From Clostridium sp. (GTDB lineage: Bacteria > Bacillota > Clostridia > Clostridiales > Clostridiaceae): a stretch of DNA of 64,000 nucleotides. Made by a program: the position numbers and the translations under genes. The stretch lies in assembly GCF_026168755.1 (NCBI RefSeq), contig NZ_JAPFDR010000001.1:62001-126000 (forward strand), written 5' to 3'. Shown here piece by piece: positions 17,140-25,775 of the stretch (the first letter of the stretch is position 1; the number at the start of each line of letters is the position of its first letter). Below the pieces are notes generated by a model. The model was not told where the DNA came from, ran no database searches, and saw only the letters and a program-made list of their open reading frames with translations.

Positions 17140-18060
17140 ATGAAAAATTTATTAATTAACTTAGTGGAAAAAAATAAAAAATATACACAAGATGGTAAAC
17201 TTGCATCATATATACCAGCTCTTTTAAAAGCAAATAGCGAAGATTTAGGACTATGTTTATATGATATAAAAAACAATGAAGAATATTGGGCGGGGGAAAG
17301 TGATGTTAAATTCACTATTCAAAGTATTTCAAAGGTTGTTAGTTTAATAATTGCACTTAATGATAACGGTAGAGAAAACGTATTTAAAAAAGTAAACGTT
17401 GAGCCAACAGGAATGGGATTTAACAGTATAGTAAACTTAGAAATAAGAAATCAGGATAGGCCATATAATCCAATGATTAATGCTGGGGCTATAGTGACAA
17501 CATCCCTTATTTTTGGTGAAAATGAAGAACATAAATTACAAAGAATATTAAACTTTTTAAGAAGAGCAACTAATAATCCCACAATAGATATAAATAGAGA
17601 AATATATGAAAGTGAAAAAGCCACAGGAGATAGAAACAGATCCTTAGCTTACTTTATGAAAAGCTCTAATATATTAGAAGGAAACGTAGAAGAAATACTA
17701 GATCTTTACTTTAAACAGTGTTCAATTGAGGCTACAGCTAAAGATTTAGCAAGATTTTCAGCAGTAATTGCAAATGATGGAATAGCACCTTGGAATGATG
17801 AAGTTTTAATTTCAAGAGAAGTTTGTAGGATAGTTAAAACAATAATGGTTACTTGCGGAATGTATGATGCTTCAGGTGAATTTGCAGTGCATGTTGGAGT
17901 TCCAGCGAAATCAGGTGTTGGGGGAGGAATAATTGCCACAGTTCCTAGAAGGTTTGGAATAGGTATATACGGTCCATCCTTAGATAGCAAGGGAAATAGT
18001 ATTGGTGGAATACATATATTAAAAGATTTATCAGAGGAATTAGAACTTAGTATATTTTAA
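17140..18060 (+). CDS. glsA: Glutaminase A
   Basis: A 306-residue serine-dependent beta-lactamase-fold glutaminase that converts glutamine to glutamate and ammonia. The nucleophile is S62 with K65 in QSISK. Other family motifs are PTGMGFNS near 88, NPMINAGAI near 108 and the C-terminal KSGVGGGI near 252. Length is normal. The start ATG follows AAAGGAAG. It is a single-gene unit between the divergent M29 aminopeptidase and polA. Confidence 0.96.
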   Translation: MKNLLINLVEKNKKYTQDGKLASYIPALLKANSEDLGLCLYDIKNNEEYWAGESDVKFTIQSISKVVSLIIALNDNGRENVFKKVNVEPTGMGFNSIVNLEIRNQDRPYNPMINAGAIVTTSLIFGENEEHKLQRILNFLRRATNNPTIDINREIYESEKATGDRNRSLAYFMKSSNILEGNVEEILDLYFKQCSIEATAKDLARFSAVIANDGIAPWNDEVLISREVCRIVKTIMVTCGMYDASGEFAVHVGVPAKSGVGGGIIATVPRRFGIGIYGPSLDSKGNSIGGIHILKDLSEELELSIF

Positions 18061-18127
18061 TATAAATATGTTATAATTACTAAATAATAGTTTAAAAAAT
18101 ATATAAAGAAAAACACTGGAGGAAAGA

Positions 18128-20740
18128 ATGGAAAGATTACTGATTTTAGATTCAAACAGTTTATTAAATAGAGCATTTTATGCAATACCACCATTAACAA
18201 ACAGTGAAGGTATTCACACTAATGCAGTTTATGGATTTACAAATATGCTATTTAAAATGAAGGAAGAAATAAAGCCAGATTACATAGTTGCTGCTTTTGA
18301 TAGAAAAGCTCCAACATTTAGACATAAAGAATATGAAGATTATAAAGCTGGTAGAAAAAAGATGCCTCCAGAATTAGCAGAACAATTTCCAATAATTAAA
18401 GAAGTGCTTAATTTATTAGCAATTAACATTTATGAAATAGATGGATTTGAGGCAGATGATATAATAGGAACCTTAGCTAAATTTGCTGAAAGCAATGGAA
18501 TTGAAGTTTTTATAGTAACTGGAGATAGAGACGCTCTTCAACTTGCTACTGATAACATTAAAGTTGTAATTACTAAAAAAGGTGTTACAGAAACAGCTGT
18601 ATATAATAAAGAAGCTTTTGAAGCTGAATTTGGTGTTACACCAACTCAATATATAGATGTAAAAGGTCTTATGGGAGATAAGTCAGATAATATTCCAGGA
18701 GTACCAGGGGTAGGAGAAAAGACGGCATTTAAACTTATTTCTACTTATGGTTCTATGGAAGGAGTACTTTCACATATTGATGAAATAAGTGGTAAAAAGC
18801 TTAAAGAAAATTTAGAAACTTATAGAGAACAAGCAATTTTTAGTAAAAAGCTTGCTACAATTATGACTGAAGTTCCTATAGAATTTGACTTAGAAGATAT
18901 TAAGAGTCAAGATAACTATAATAGAGAAGAACTTAAGAAATTATTCTTCAAACTTCAAATGAAATCTTTATTAGCAAAATTACCTGGTGAAGATATTGAA
19001 GCGGAAGAGGAAGAGAAAAAAGTAGAGATTAATGAGGTAAATACATTAGATAACCTGAAAGAAGCTTTAAAAGAAACAGAAAACATTGCTTTTATAGCAT
19101 ATAGTACATCTAATGCTAATCTTTATTCTAAAATTGAATTAGATAAATTATATTTAAATTATGGAGAAAAAGTTAGTGTAATTGATTTTAAAATAATAGT
19201 TATGGAGAATGCAACTGAGGCTATAAATACATTAAAGAGCTTCATGGAAAATGAGGAGATAGCTAAAGTAATACATGATGGTAAAAACTTAGTAACTATA
19301 TTAACTAAAATGAATATAGAAATAAAAGAATTCATATTTGATACTGTAGTAGCTTCTTATCTTATAGATTCTGCTAAAAGTAATTATCCTTTAGAAACCT
19401 TAATTAATGAATATTTAATGAAGGAAGTTAAAGGAGAAGATGAAGAATTGATTTGTAATGCTATTTCAAATATGAAGGAGCTTTACGAATATTTAAAAGA
19501 AAGAATAAATAAAGAAGGAATGGATGAGCTTTATTATGAAGTTGAACATCCGCTTATAAGTATTTTATCAAGTATGGAAGCCATAGGATTTAAGGTAAAT
19601 AGAGAAAAGCTTGATGAACTTGCTATTAAATTTAAAGAAGAAATATCTACAACAGAAAAAGAAATATATGAGCTTTGTGAAGAGGAATTTAACATAAGTT
19701 CACCAAAGCAATTAGGAAAAATACTTTTTGAAAAATTAGACTTACCAGTAATTAAAAAGACTAAAACAGGATATTCAACTAATGCAGAAGTGTTAGAAAA
19801 GCTAATGGATAAACATCCTGTTATAGAAAAAATTATTTACTATAGACAAATAACAAAACTTAATTCTACATATGTAGAAGGACTTAAGAACGTTATAGAT
19901 GAAGATGGAGCTATTCATTCAAGTTTTAATCAAACTGTTACTACAACAGGTAGATTATCAAGCACAGAGCCAAATCTTCAAAATATACCTGTTAAATATG
20001 AAATGGGTAGAGAAATAAGAAAAGTATTTATACCAAAGGAAAGTACAGATGTGTTATTATCTTGTGACTACTCTCAAATAGAACTTAGAGTACTTGCACA
20101 TATGTCAGATGATAAAAATATGATAGATGCATTTAATCACCATAGTGATATTCACACTAAAACTGCATCGGAAGTGTTTAAAGTTCCAGTTGATGAAGTT
20201 ACATCTCTTATGAGAAGTAGAGCAAAGGCTGTTAACTTTGGAATAGTATATGGAATAAGTGATTTTAGTCTTTCTCAAGATTTGAAGATAACTAAAAAAG
20301 AAGCTTCAGAATATATGGAAATATATTTTGATAGATATCCAAAGATTAAGGGCTACTTAGAAAGTGTTAAAGAAGAGGCTAAAGAAAAAGGGTATGTTTT
20401 AACTGTTTTAAATAGAAGAAGATTCATACCAGAAATAAAGTCTTCAAATAAAATTGTTAAAGCACTTGGGGAAAGATTAGCTATGAATGCACCAATTCAA
20501 GGTAGTGCAGCAGATATTATTAAACTTGCTATGGTTAAAGTTTATAATAGATTAAAGAAAGAAAATTTAAATAGTGAAATAATCCTTCAAGTACACGATG
20601 AACTTATTTTAAATGTTAAAGAAAATGAATTAGAAATAGTTAAAGCATTAGTAAAAGAAGAGATGGAAAATGTACTAAAGATGTCAGTTACATTAGAAGT
20701 TGATACAAATATAGGTAATACATGGTATGATGCGAAATAG
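18128..20740 (+). CDS. polA: DNA polymerase I (proofreading-inactive type)
   Basis: An 870-residue polymerase. Residues 1 to ~290 are the 5'-3' flap nuclease (LLILDSNSLLNRAFYA, GFEADDIIGT, GDKSDNIPGVPGVGEKTA). About 300-480 is a degenerate 3'-5' exonuclease domain: the first motif reads IAFIAYST where the active enzyme has D-x-E, so proofreading should be absent, as in Bacillus. About 490-870 is the polymerase (YSQIELRVLAHMS, RSRAKAVNFGIVYG, QVHDEL). It fills gaps in repair and Okazaki processing. It leads a likely operon polA-coaE-transglycosylase, with gaps of 9 and 24 bases. Confidence 0.97.
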   Translation: MERLLILDSNSLLNRAFYAIPPLTNSEGIHTNAVYGFTNMLFKMKEEIKPDYIVAAFDRKAPTFRHKEYEDYKAGRKKMPPELAEQFPIIKEVLNLLAINIYEIDGFEADDIIGTLAKFAESNGIEVFIVTGDRDALQLATDNIKVVITKKGVTETAVYNKEAFEAEFGVTPTQYIDVKGLMGDKSDNIPGVPGVGEKTAFKLISTYGSMEGVLSHIDEISGKKLKENLETYREQAIFSKKLATIMTEVPIEFDLEDIKSQDNYNREELKKLFFKLQMKSLLAKLPGEDIEAEEEEKKVEINEVNTLDNLKEALKETENIAFIAYSTSNANLYSKIELDKLYLNYGEKVSVIDFKIIVMENATEAINTLKSFMENEEIAKVIHDGKNLVTILTKMNIEIKEFIFDTVVASYLIDSAKSNYPLETLINEYLMKEVKGEDEELICNAISNMKELYEYLKERINKEGMDELYYEVEHPLISILSSMEAIGFKVNREKLDELAIKFKEEISTTEKEIYELCEEEFNISSPKQLGKILFEKLDLPVIKKTKTGYSTNAEVLEKLMDKHPVIEKIIYYRQITKLNSTYVEGLKNVIDEDGAIHSSFNQTVTTTGRLSSTEPNLQNIPVKYEMGREIRKVFIPKESTDVLLSCDYSQIELRVLAHMSDDKNMIDAFNHHSDIHTKTASEVFKVPVDEVTSLMRSRAKAVNFGIVYGISDFSLSQDLKITKKEASEYMEIYFDRYPKIKGYLESVKEEAKEKGYVLTVLNRRRFIPEIKSSNKIVKALGERLAMNAPIQGSAADIIKLAMVKVYNRLKKENLNSEIILQVHDELILNVKENELEIVKALVKEEMENVLKMSVTLEVDTNIGNTWYDAK

Positions 20741-20749
20741 GGGGTAAGT

Positions 20750-21346
20750 ATGATTAAGATAGGATTAACAGGAGGGATAGGGTCAGGAAAAAGTACAGTA
20801 TCATTTATGTTAAAGGAAGCTGGATTTAATATAATAGATGCAGATGTAATAGCTAGAGATGTACTTGTTAAATATCCAGAAATATTAGAAAGAGTTAGAG
20901 TTGAATTTGGAGCAGGATTTTTTGATTGGAGAGGTGATTTCCGAAGAAAGGAATTTGGAAACCATATATTTAGATTTCCTAAACAAAGAAAAAAATATGA
21001 AGAGATAATATTACCATATATAAAAAGAGAAATATATGAGAATATAGATAAATTGGAAAAGAAAAATGCGGATTTTGTTATTTTGGATGCACCAACATTA
21101 ATAGAGAATGATTTGCATAAAGATATGGATTATGTTATCTTAGTTTGGGTAGATAAAAATACACAAATTCAAAGAGTAAAATCAAGAGATATATTATCAA
21201 AAGATGAAGCTATAAATAGAATTAATGCTCAAATGCCTTTAGATAGGAAAAAAGATTTTTCTAATATAGTTATAGAAAATAATGATACTTTAGCTAAGAC
21301 TAAAGAGCAGGTTGATTTACTAATAGAGTTTTTAAAATCTATTTAA
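20750..21346 (+). CDS. coaE: Dephospho-CoA kinase
   Basis: A 198-residue P-loop kinase for the last step of coenzyme A synthesis. GLTGGIGSGKST (5-16) is the ATP-binding loop, IIDADVIARDV follows near residue 27, and DAPTLIEN (normally DxPLLxE) and RDILSKDEAINRI (the lid) come later. It sits 9 bases after polA, a common arrangement in Firmicutes. Confidence 0.96.
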   Translation: MIKIGLTGGIGSGKSTVSFMLKEAGFNIIDADVIARDVLVKYPEILERVRVEFGAGFFDWRGDFRRKEFGNHIFRFPKQRKKYEEIILPYIKREIYENIDKLEKKNADFVILDAPTLIENDLHKDMDYVILVWVDKNTQIQRVKSRDILSKDEAINRINAQMPLDRKKDFSNIVIENNDTLAKTKEQVDLLIEFLKSI

Positions 21347-21370
21347 TCTATTTAAAAGTAGGGAGAGGGA

Positions 21371-21913
21371 ATGAAGTTAAAAAAAATTATAATATGGCTT
21401 CTATTAGTCATTGTGATTTTAATTGGTGGAAAGTATATTATAAAAAAATACTTATATCCATACAAGTATGAAGAAATAGTAAATAAATATAGCTATGAAT
21501 ATAACTTAGATCCATTTTTAGTTTTGGCTGTCATAAAGACAGAGAGTAATTTTAATATAGATGTTGAATCAAGTAAGGGTGCTAAAGGATTAATGCAGAT
21601 TATGGATTCTACTGGAGAATGGATTGCAAGCAAGTTAGAGATTGATGATTTTAATGCTAATATGCTTTATGACCCCGAAATTAATATTGAATTTGGATGT
21701 TGGTATTTAAATAATTTGTTAGAAGAGTTTGGAGATTTAAGCTTAGCATTAGCAGCCTACAATGGGGGCAGTGGTAATGTAACAAAATGGCTTAATAATC
21801 CAGAGTATTCAAGTGATGGAGAAAATTTAACATACATTCCTTTTAAAGAAACGAAAAAGTATGTTGATAAGGTTAGCACACGATATAATGTTTATAAATT
21901 TCTTTATGAGTAA
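21371..21913 (+). CDS. Membrane-anchored lytic transglycosylase (SLT domain)
   Basis: A 180-residue protein with an N-terminal signal anchor (6-20) and one SLT/lysozyme-like domain. The catalytic glutamate is E58 in VIKTESNF, followed by SSKGAKGLMQIM and the AYNGG motif near residue 135. It cleaves peptidoglycan glycan strands to 1,6-anhydro ends on the outside of the membrane. In Clostridium and Bacillus it follows polA-coaE often enough to suggest one transcript. Its stop codon lies in the terminator stem. Confidence 0.92.
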   Translation: MKLKKIIIWLLLVIVILIGGKYIIKKYLYPYKYEEIVNKYSYEYNLDPFLVLAVIKTESNFNIDVESSKGAKGLMQIMDSTGEWIASKLEIDDFNANMLYDPEINIEFGCWYLNNLLEEFGDLSLALAAYNGGSGNVTKWLNNPEYSSDGENLTYIPFKETKKYVDKVSTRYNVYKFLYE

Positions 21914-21940
21914 AAGGAAGCCTAAAGGCTTCCTTTTTAA
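21912..21940 (+). terminator. Terminator of the polA-coaE-transglycosylase operon
   Basis: AAAAGGAAGCC and GGCTTCCTTTT form an 11-bp stem with a TAAA loop and a T-rich end. The stem begins within the stop codon. Confidence 0.88.
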
Positions 21941-21992
21941 ATTAAAAGTGTGTTATAATCGTTAAGATAATTTTGAAAAGGTGTGAAATAAT

Positions 21993-22781
21993 ATGAAGGA
22001 AAAGGTAGAGTTTAAAGGTAGCGTAGTTTTAAACCCAGTACCAGTTGTTTTAATAACATCTAAAAATAAAGAAGGAAAAGAAAATGTTTTTACAGTTGGA
22101 TGGATTGGAACAGTGTGTACAAAACCTCCTATGTTATCAATATCTATTAGGCCAGAAAGGCTATCTTATGAATATATAAAAGAAACTATGGAGTTTACAG
22201 TTAACTTACCAAGTATAAATATGACAAAGGCAGTTGACTATTGTGGAGTAAGACCAGGACGTAAGTTTGATAAGATAAAAGAAATGAATTTCACAATGAG
22301 AGAAGGAAGCAATGTTAATGTTTCATATATAGATGAATGTCCTGTTTCTATTGAGTGTAAGGTAAAAAGTATAATACCTCTTGGGACTCATGATTTGTTT
22401 ATTGCAGATGTAGTATGTTCTCATATAGATAAAGATTTAATAGATGAAAAAGGGAAAATACACTTTGAGGAAGCTGATTTAATTACATATTGTCATGGTG
22501 AGTATTTTAAAATGGATACCGAAGCTTTAGGTAAGTTTGGATACTCTGTAGCTAAAAATCCTATAGTTAAGGAAAAAAGCAAAAAAGAAAATACTAAGAA
22601 AGAGATTACTTCAAAAAATAAGAAGAAAGTTAAAGAAAAATCTAATAATAGTATTAAAGAGGAGAAGGCTGTTAAAAAAGGTTTTAAGAATAAAAAAAGT
22701 GACAAAAATAAAGGTAATAAAAATTTTAGTACAAAGAAAAGCACTAAGGGCGTAAATAAAAAAGTAAGTAAAATTAAATAG
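21993..22781 (+). CDS. Flavin reductase-like (flavoredoxin) protein with lysine-rich tail
   Basis: A 262-residue protein. Residues 1 to ~190 form an FMN-binding split-barrel domain of the flavin reductase-like/flavoredoxin group (FTVGWIGTVCTKPPMLSISIRPE near 30-53, TYCHGEYFKM near 166). From about residue 190 it continues in ~70 residues made almost entirely of K, N, S and E, with no plausible fold. Flavoredoxins normally end after the barrel, so the tail is an addition, perhaps for binding nucleic acid or membrane. It is followed 15 bases later by the methyltransferase gene. Electron-transfer function is inferred from family. Confidence 0.85.
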   Translation: MKEKVEFKGSVVLNPVPVVLITSKNKEGKENVFTVGWIGTVCTKPPMLSISIRPERLSYEYIKETMEFTVNLPSINMTKAVDYCGVRPGRKFDKIKEMNFTMREGSNVNVSYIDECPVSIECKVKSIIPLGTHDLFIADVVCSHIDKDLIDEKGKIHFEEADLITYCHGEYFKMDTEALGKFGYSVAKNPIVKEKSKKENTKKEITSKNKKKVKEKSNNSIKEEKAVKKGFKNKKSDKNKGNKNFSTKKSTKGVNKKVSKIK

Positions 22782-22796
22782 GGAAAGGTTGATTTT

Positions 22797-23657
22797 ATGT
22801 TTATAATTTCTTATAAATTACCATATGAAAAGTTAGATGCTACAATTGAACTTTTAGCTATAAATGATATATATAATGTTTTCTATGAAAATCCATTAGA
22901 AATAACAACAGATAATTATGGATATGGATATTTAGAAAAAGAGGATGAAGAAATAATTCTTAAGGTTGCTTTTGAAGGGGAAAAAGAAGGATTAGATGAA
23001 TTTAAGGAAAATTTAAAAGTAATTTTAAAAATGGACTATATAAATATAGAAGAAAATAATTATGATTATACTACATATGATTTTCCAGCAATACATTTAG
23101 ATGAAAAATATGTTATAGCAAGTCCAGAGGAGGAGTTTGAAGGAAAAACGAAAATTAACTTCATTTCACAAGGGGCTTTTGGTACTGGATTACATGAAAC
23201 AACTCAAGATATATTAAAGTTAATTTTAGATACATTAGATATGAAAGAAAAATCAGTATTAGACATTGGAACAGGTTCAGGAATACTATCTATTGCAGCT
23301 TCTATGTCAGGGGCTTCAAAGGTAGTAGCAGTTGATATAAGAGATGTTGAAGATGAAGTAATACTAAATGCTTCATTAAATAATTTAAATAACATAGAAG
23401 CTGTTATTGGGAATATATTAGATGATGAAACTTTAGTTAAGGACAATTTTGATTGGATATTTATAAATATTGGTGGAGAAGAAACTAAAATGTTTATGAA
23501 GTATATAAAAGAACATTTAAATACTAATGGTAATATATTAGTTTCAGGACTTGTTGAATGGAGTTTTGATGAAGTTAAAGAAAATGTAGAAAGTTATGGT
23601 TTTAAGCTTGTAAGTAAGCATCAAACTAATGAGTGGGTTACTGCAGTTTTTAATTAA
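22797..23657 (+). CDS. PrmA-like class I methyltransferase
   Basis: A 286-residue SAM-dependent methyltransferase. The C-terminal half resembles ribosomal protein L11 methyltransferase: FGTGLHETT (128-136) matches the PrmA F-G-T-G-x-H-x-T-T motif, and LDIGTGSGILSIAA (155-168) is the SAM loop. At the catalytic region PrmA has N-I-L-A, but this protein reads IFINIGGE (221-228), and its N-terminal substrate-binding part is divergent. A paralog of PrmA with a different target is therefore as likely as PrmA itself. It is co-directional with the flavoredoxin gene. Confidence 0.8.
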   Translation: MFIISYKLPYEKLDATIELLAINDIYNVFYENPLEITTDNYGYGYLEKEDEEIILKVAFEGEKEGLDEFKENLKVILKMDYINIEENNYDYTTYDFPAIHLDEKYVIASPEEEFEGKTKINFISQGAFGTGLHETTQDILKLILDTLDMKEKSVLDIGTGSGILSIAASMSGASKVVAVDIRDVEDEVILNASLNNLNNIEAVIGNILDDETLVKDNFDWIFINIGGEETKMFMKYIKEHLNTNGNILVSGLVEWSFDEVKENVESYGFKLVSKHQTNEWVTAVFN

Positions 23658-23669
23658 TATTTTAATATT

Positions 23670-23711
23670 AAAAAATGCTATGCAAATTTTAAGTTTGCAT
23701 AGCATTTTTTT
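23670..23711. terminator. Bidirectional terminator
   Basis: AAAAAATGCTATGCAAA pairs with TTTGCATAGCATTTTTT around a short AT loop, between two converging genes. T runs are present on both strands. Confidence 0.9.
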
Positions 23712-24993
23712 AGTATCTAGAATATTTACTTCTTCTATTTCTTCTACGCCTTTTTGAATTAATTATTAATTTAATTATAACAAATATTAATATAATTACT
23801 AAGACTGTTATTAATAAAGCAAGAGCGTATATTCCAATGTTAGCTTTTAATATTTGTCCTACGCTTAAAGTAATAGAACCTTTAACTGTTTCACTATACT
23901 TTCCAGCAGTAAAAGTTAAATCAACATTATTATTTGAAGCTACTTTCCAAGCATCTAAATTATTAGTTGGAACATTAAGCTTAGCATTTTTATCGTTAAA
24001 TTCATTCTTGTAGTATTCAATATCTTGATCTAATATAACTGGTGCAGTTATAGTTTTAGTAGGCCCGAAGAACTTGAATAATTTATAACTTAAATCTACA
24101 GTTGAAATTTCATCTCCAGATGATTTATAAGTTGTTTTATTTGCATCATAGCTATAATTTGCAATAGATTGAGTATCGTTAAATACATTCATTCCATCAG
24201 CGCCATATTCAGAACCAAGTACTACAGTAATTAAATTTCTACCATTTCTATTATAGAAACCTACAAAGCAATGACCAGCTTTAGTTTCGTTACCAGTTTT
24301 ACCACCAATATTACCATCTACACTAAGGATTTTATTTCTTGTTTCTATGTAGATTTTTTTACCATCTAATGTAACAGAAGTTTTATATAATCCACTAGCT
24401 TCTTTTACCCAATCATTTTGAAAAGCTTCCTTAGCAATAAGAGCTAAATCATAAGCAGTAGTAACATTGTGATTATTAGGGTCTGTTTCTAATCCATTTG
24501 GACTAACAAAGTTACTGTTTACAGCACCAATCTCTTGAGCTCTTTGGTTCATTAATTTAGCAAAATCATCAACAGATCCAGCAACAGCTTCAGCCATCAT
24601 TACAGCAGCATCATTTGCTGAATATACCATTACAGCATCCATAACTTCAGCTGCAGTTAAAGTATCACCAGCTTTGGCAGCATTACCTATAAAATTAGTT
24701 AATGAAGTTTCAGTAACAGCAGCAGATACATCAGTATAAGAAATTATATCACTTTTATTTTTGCTTTCTGCGAAAAGTAAAGATGTTAATAATTTAGTTG
24801 TACTAGCTGGTGAACGTTGAACATCAGCATTTTTAGAGTAAATTATTTCACCAGTATCCATATCCATTGTTATAGCAGAAGCCCCTATTATTTGAGGTTC
24901 TGTAGCAGCTAATACACTAGTTGTATTAAAAAATGGTGCTACTAAAGTTAAGCAAATAACTAACGTTAGTGCTCTAAAAAATTTTTTTGACAT
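23710..24993 (-). CDS. D-alanyl-D-alanine carboxypeptidase (DacF/PBP5 type)
   Basis: A 427-residue serine DD-peptidase (family S11) that trims the terminal D-Ala from peptidoglycan pentapeptides. A signal peptide covers about 1-29 (cut after VLAA). Active-site motifs are S64-T-T-K67, S125-A-N127 and K232-T-G234. A C-terminal hydrophobic segment (about 390-412) followed by a very basic RRRRNRR tail should anchor it as a true membrane span rather than the usual amphipathic helix. Monocistronic on the minus strand. Confidence 0.93.
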   Translation of the reverse strand: MSKKFFRALTLVICLTLVAPFFNTTSVLAATEPQIIGASAITMDMDTGEIIYSKNADVQRSPASTTKLLTSLLFAESKNKSDIISYTDVSAAVTETSLTNFIGNAAKAGDTLTAAEVMDAVMVYSANDAAVMMAEAVAGSVDDFAKLMNQRAQEIGAVNSNFVSPNGLETDPNNHNVTTAYDLALIAKEAFQNDWVKEASGLYKTSVTLDGKKIYIETRNKILSVDGNIGGKTGNETKAGHCFVGFYNRNGRNLITVVLGSEYGADGMNVFNDTQSIANYSYDANKTTYKSSGDEISTVDLSYKLFKFFGPTKTITAPVILDQDIEYYKNEFNDKNAKLNVPTNNLDAWKVASNNNVDLTFTAGKYSETVKGSITLSVGQILKANIGIYALALLITVLVIILIFVIIKLIINSKRRRRNRRSKYSRY

Positions 24994-25035
24994 AAATTTC
25001 CCCGTCCTTCTTTATAAGTAAGTAATTTTTTTATT

Positions 25036-25761
25036 TTATTTAGTATTTAATCTAGTAATCATAACTTCTTTAGCTTTTAGCTCTAAACTATCATCTAGTT
25101 TTTCTAACGCCGCTTCTGAATATTTAATTTCAAGTGCCATTTTAATGAATCTATCTGCAAGTTCAGGATTTTTTGCTAAAAGCGAACCATGGAAGTAAGT
25201 GCAATAAGTATTTTTATATATACAGCCTTCATAGCCATCAGAACCATTATTTCCATATCCATGTATGCATTTACCTAATGGTTTAAGACCATTAAGATAA
25301 GTTCTACCAGAGTGATTTTCAAAACCAACATAAGTTTCATTGAAGTCTTCATTGTATATTACAGTATCTCCAATAAATCTAGTATCTCCAGCTTCTGTAT
25401 ATATATCTAGAACACCTAATCCTTCAATTCTTTCACCGTTTGGAGCAGTATAATATTTTCCTAGTAATTGATAACCACCACAAATAGCTATTAAAACTTT
25501 ATCGTTATTAATATATCTAGATAATTCTTCTTTTTTATTATTCATTAAATCAGCAGAAACTATTGATTGCTCATAGTCCTGACCACCGCCGAAGAATACA
25601 ATGTCATACTCATCAGCATTAAATTCATCATTTAAAGAAATATTTACTATATTAACTTTAATTCCACGTTCTTCAGCTCTATGTTTTAAAATTAATATAT
25701 TACCCACATCTCCATAAACATTTAAAAGGTCTGGATAAAGATGACAAATATTTAATTCCAT
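25036..25761 (-). CDS. gatD: Lipid II isoglutaminyl synthase, glutamine amidotransferase subunit
   Basis: A 241-residue class I amidotransferase of the CobB/CobQ-like (DJ-1/PfpI fold) kind. C94 in AICGGYQLLG is the nucleophile, at the same number as in characterised GatD. The histidine of YFHGSLLAKNP near residue 190 completes the site. It supplies ammonia to MurT for amidation of D-Glu in lipid II. It lies 14 bases after murT on the minus strand, with an AGGAGG site. Confidence 0.94.
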   Translation of the reverse strand: MELNICHLYPDLLNVYGDVGNILILKHRAEERGIKVNIVNISLNDEFNADEYDIVFFGGGQDYEQSIVSADLMNNKKEELSRYINNDKVLIAICGGYQLLGKYYTAPNGERIEGLGVLDIYTEAGDTRFIGDTVIYNEDFNETYVGFENHSGRTYLNGLKPLGKCIHGYGNNGSDGYEGCIYKNTYCTYFHGSLLAKNPELADRFIKMALEIKYSEAALEKLDDSLELKAKEVMITRLNTK

Positions 25762-25775
25762 AAGCTCCTCCTATA

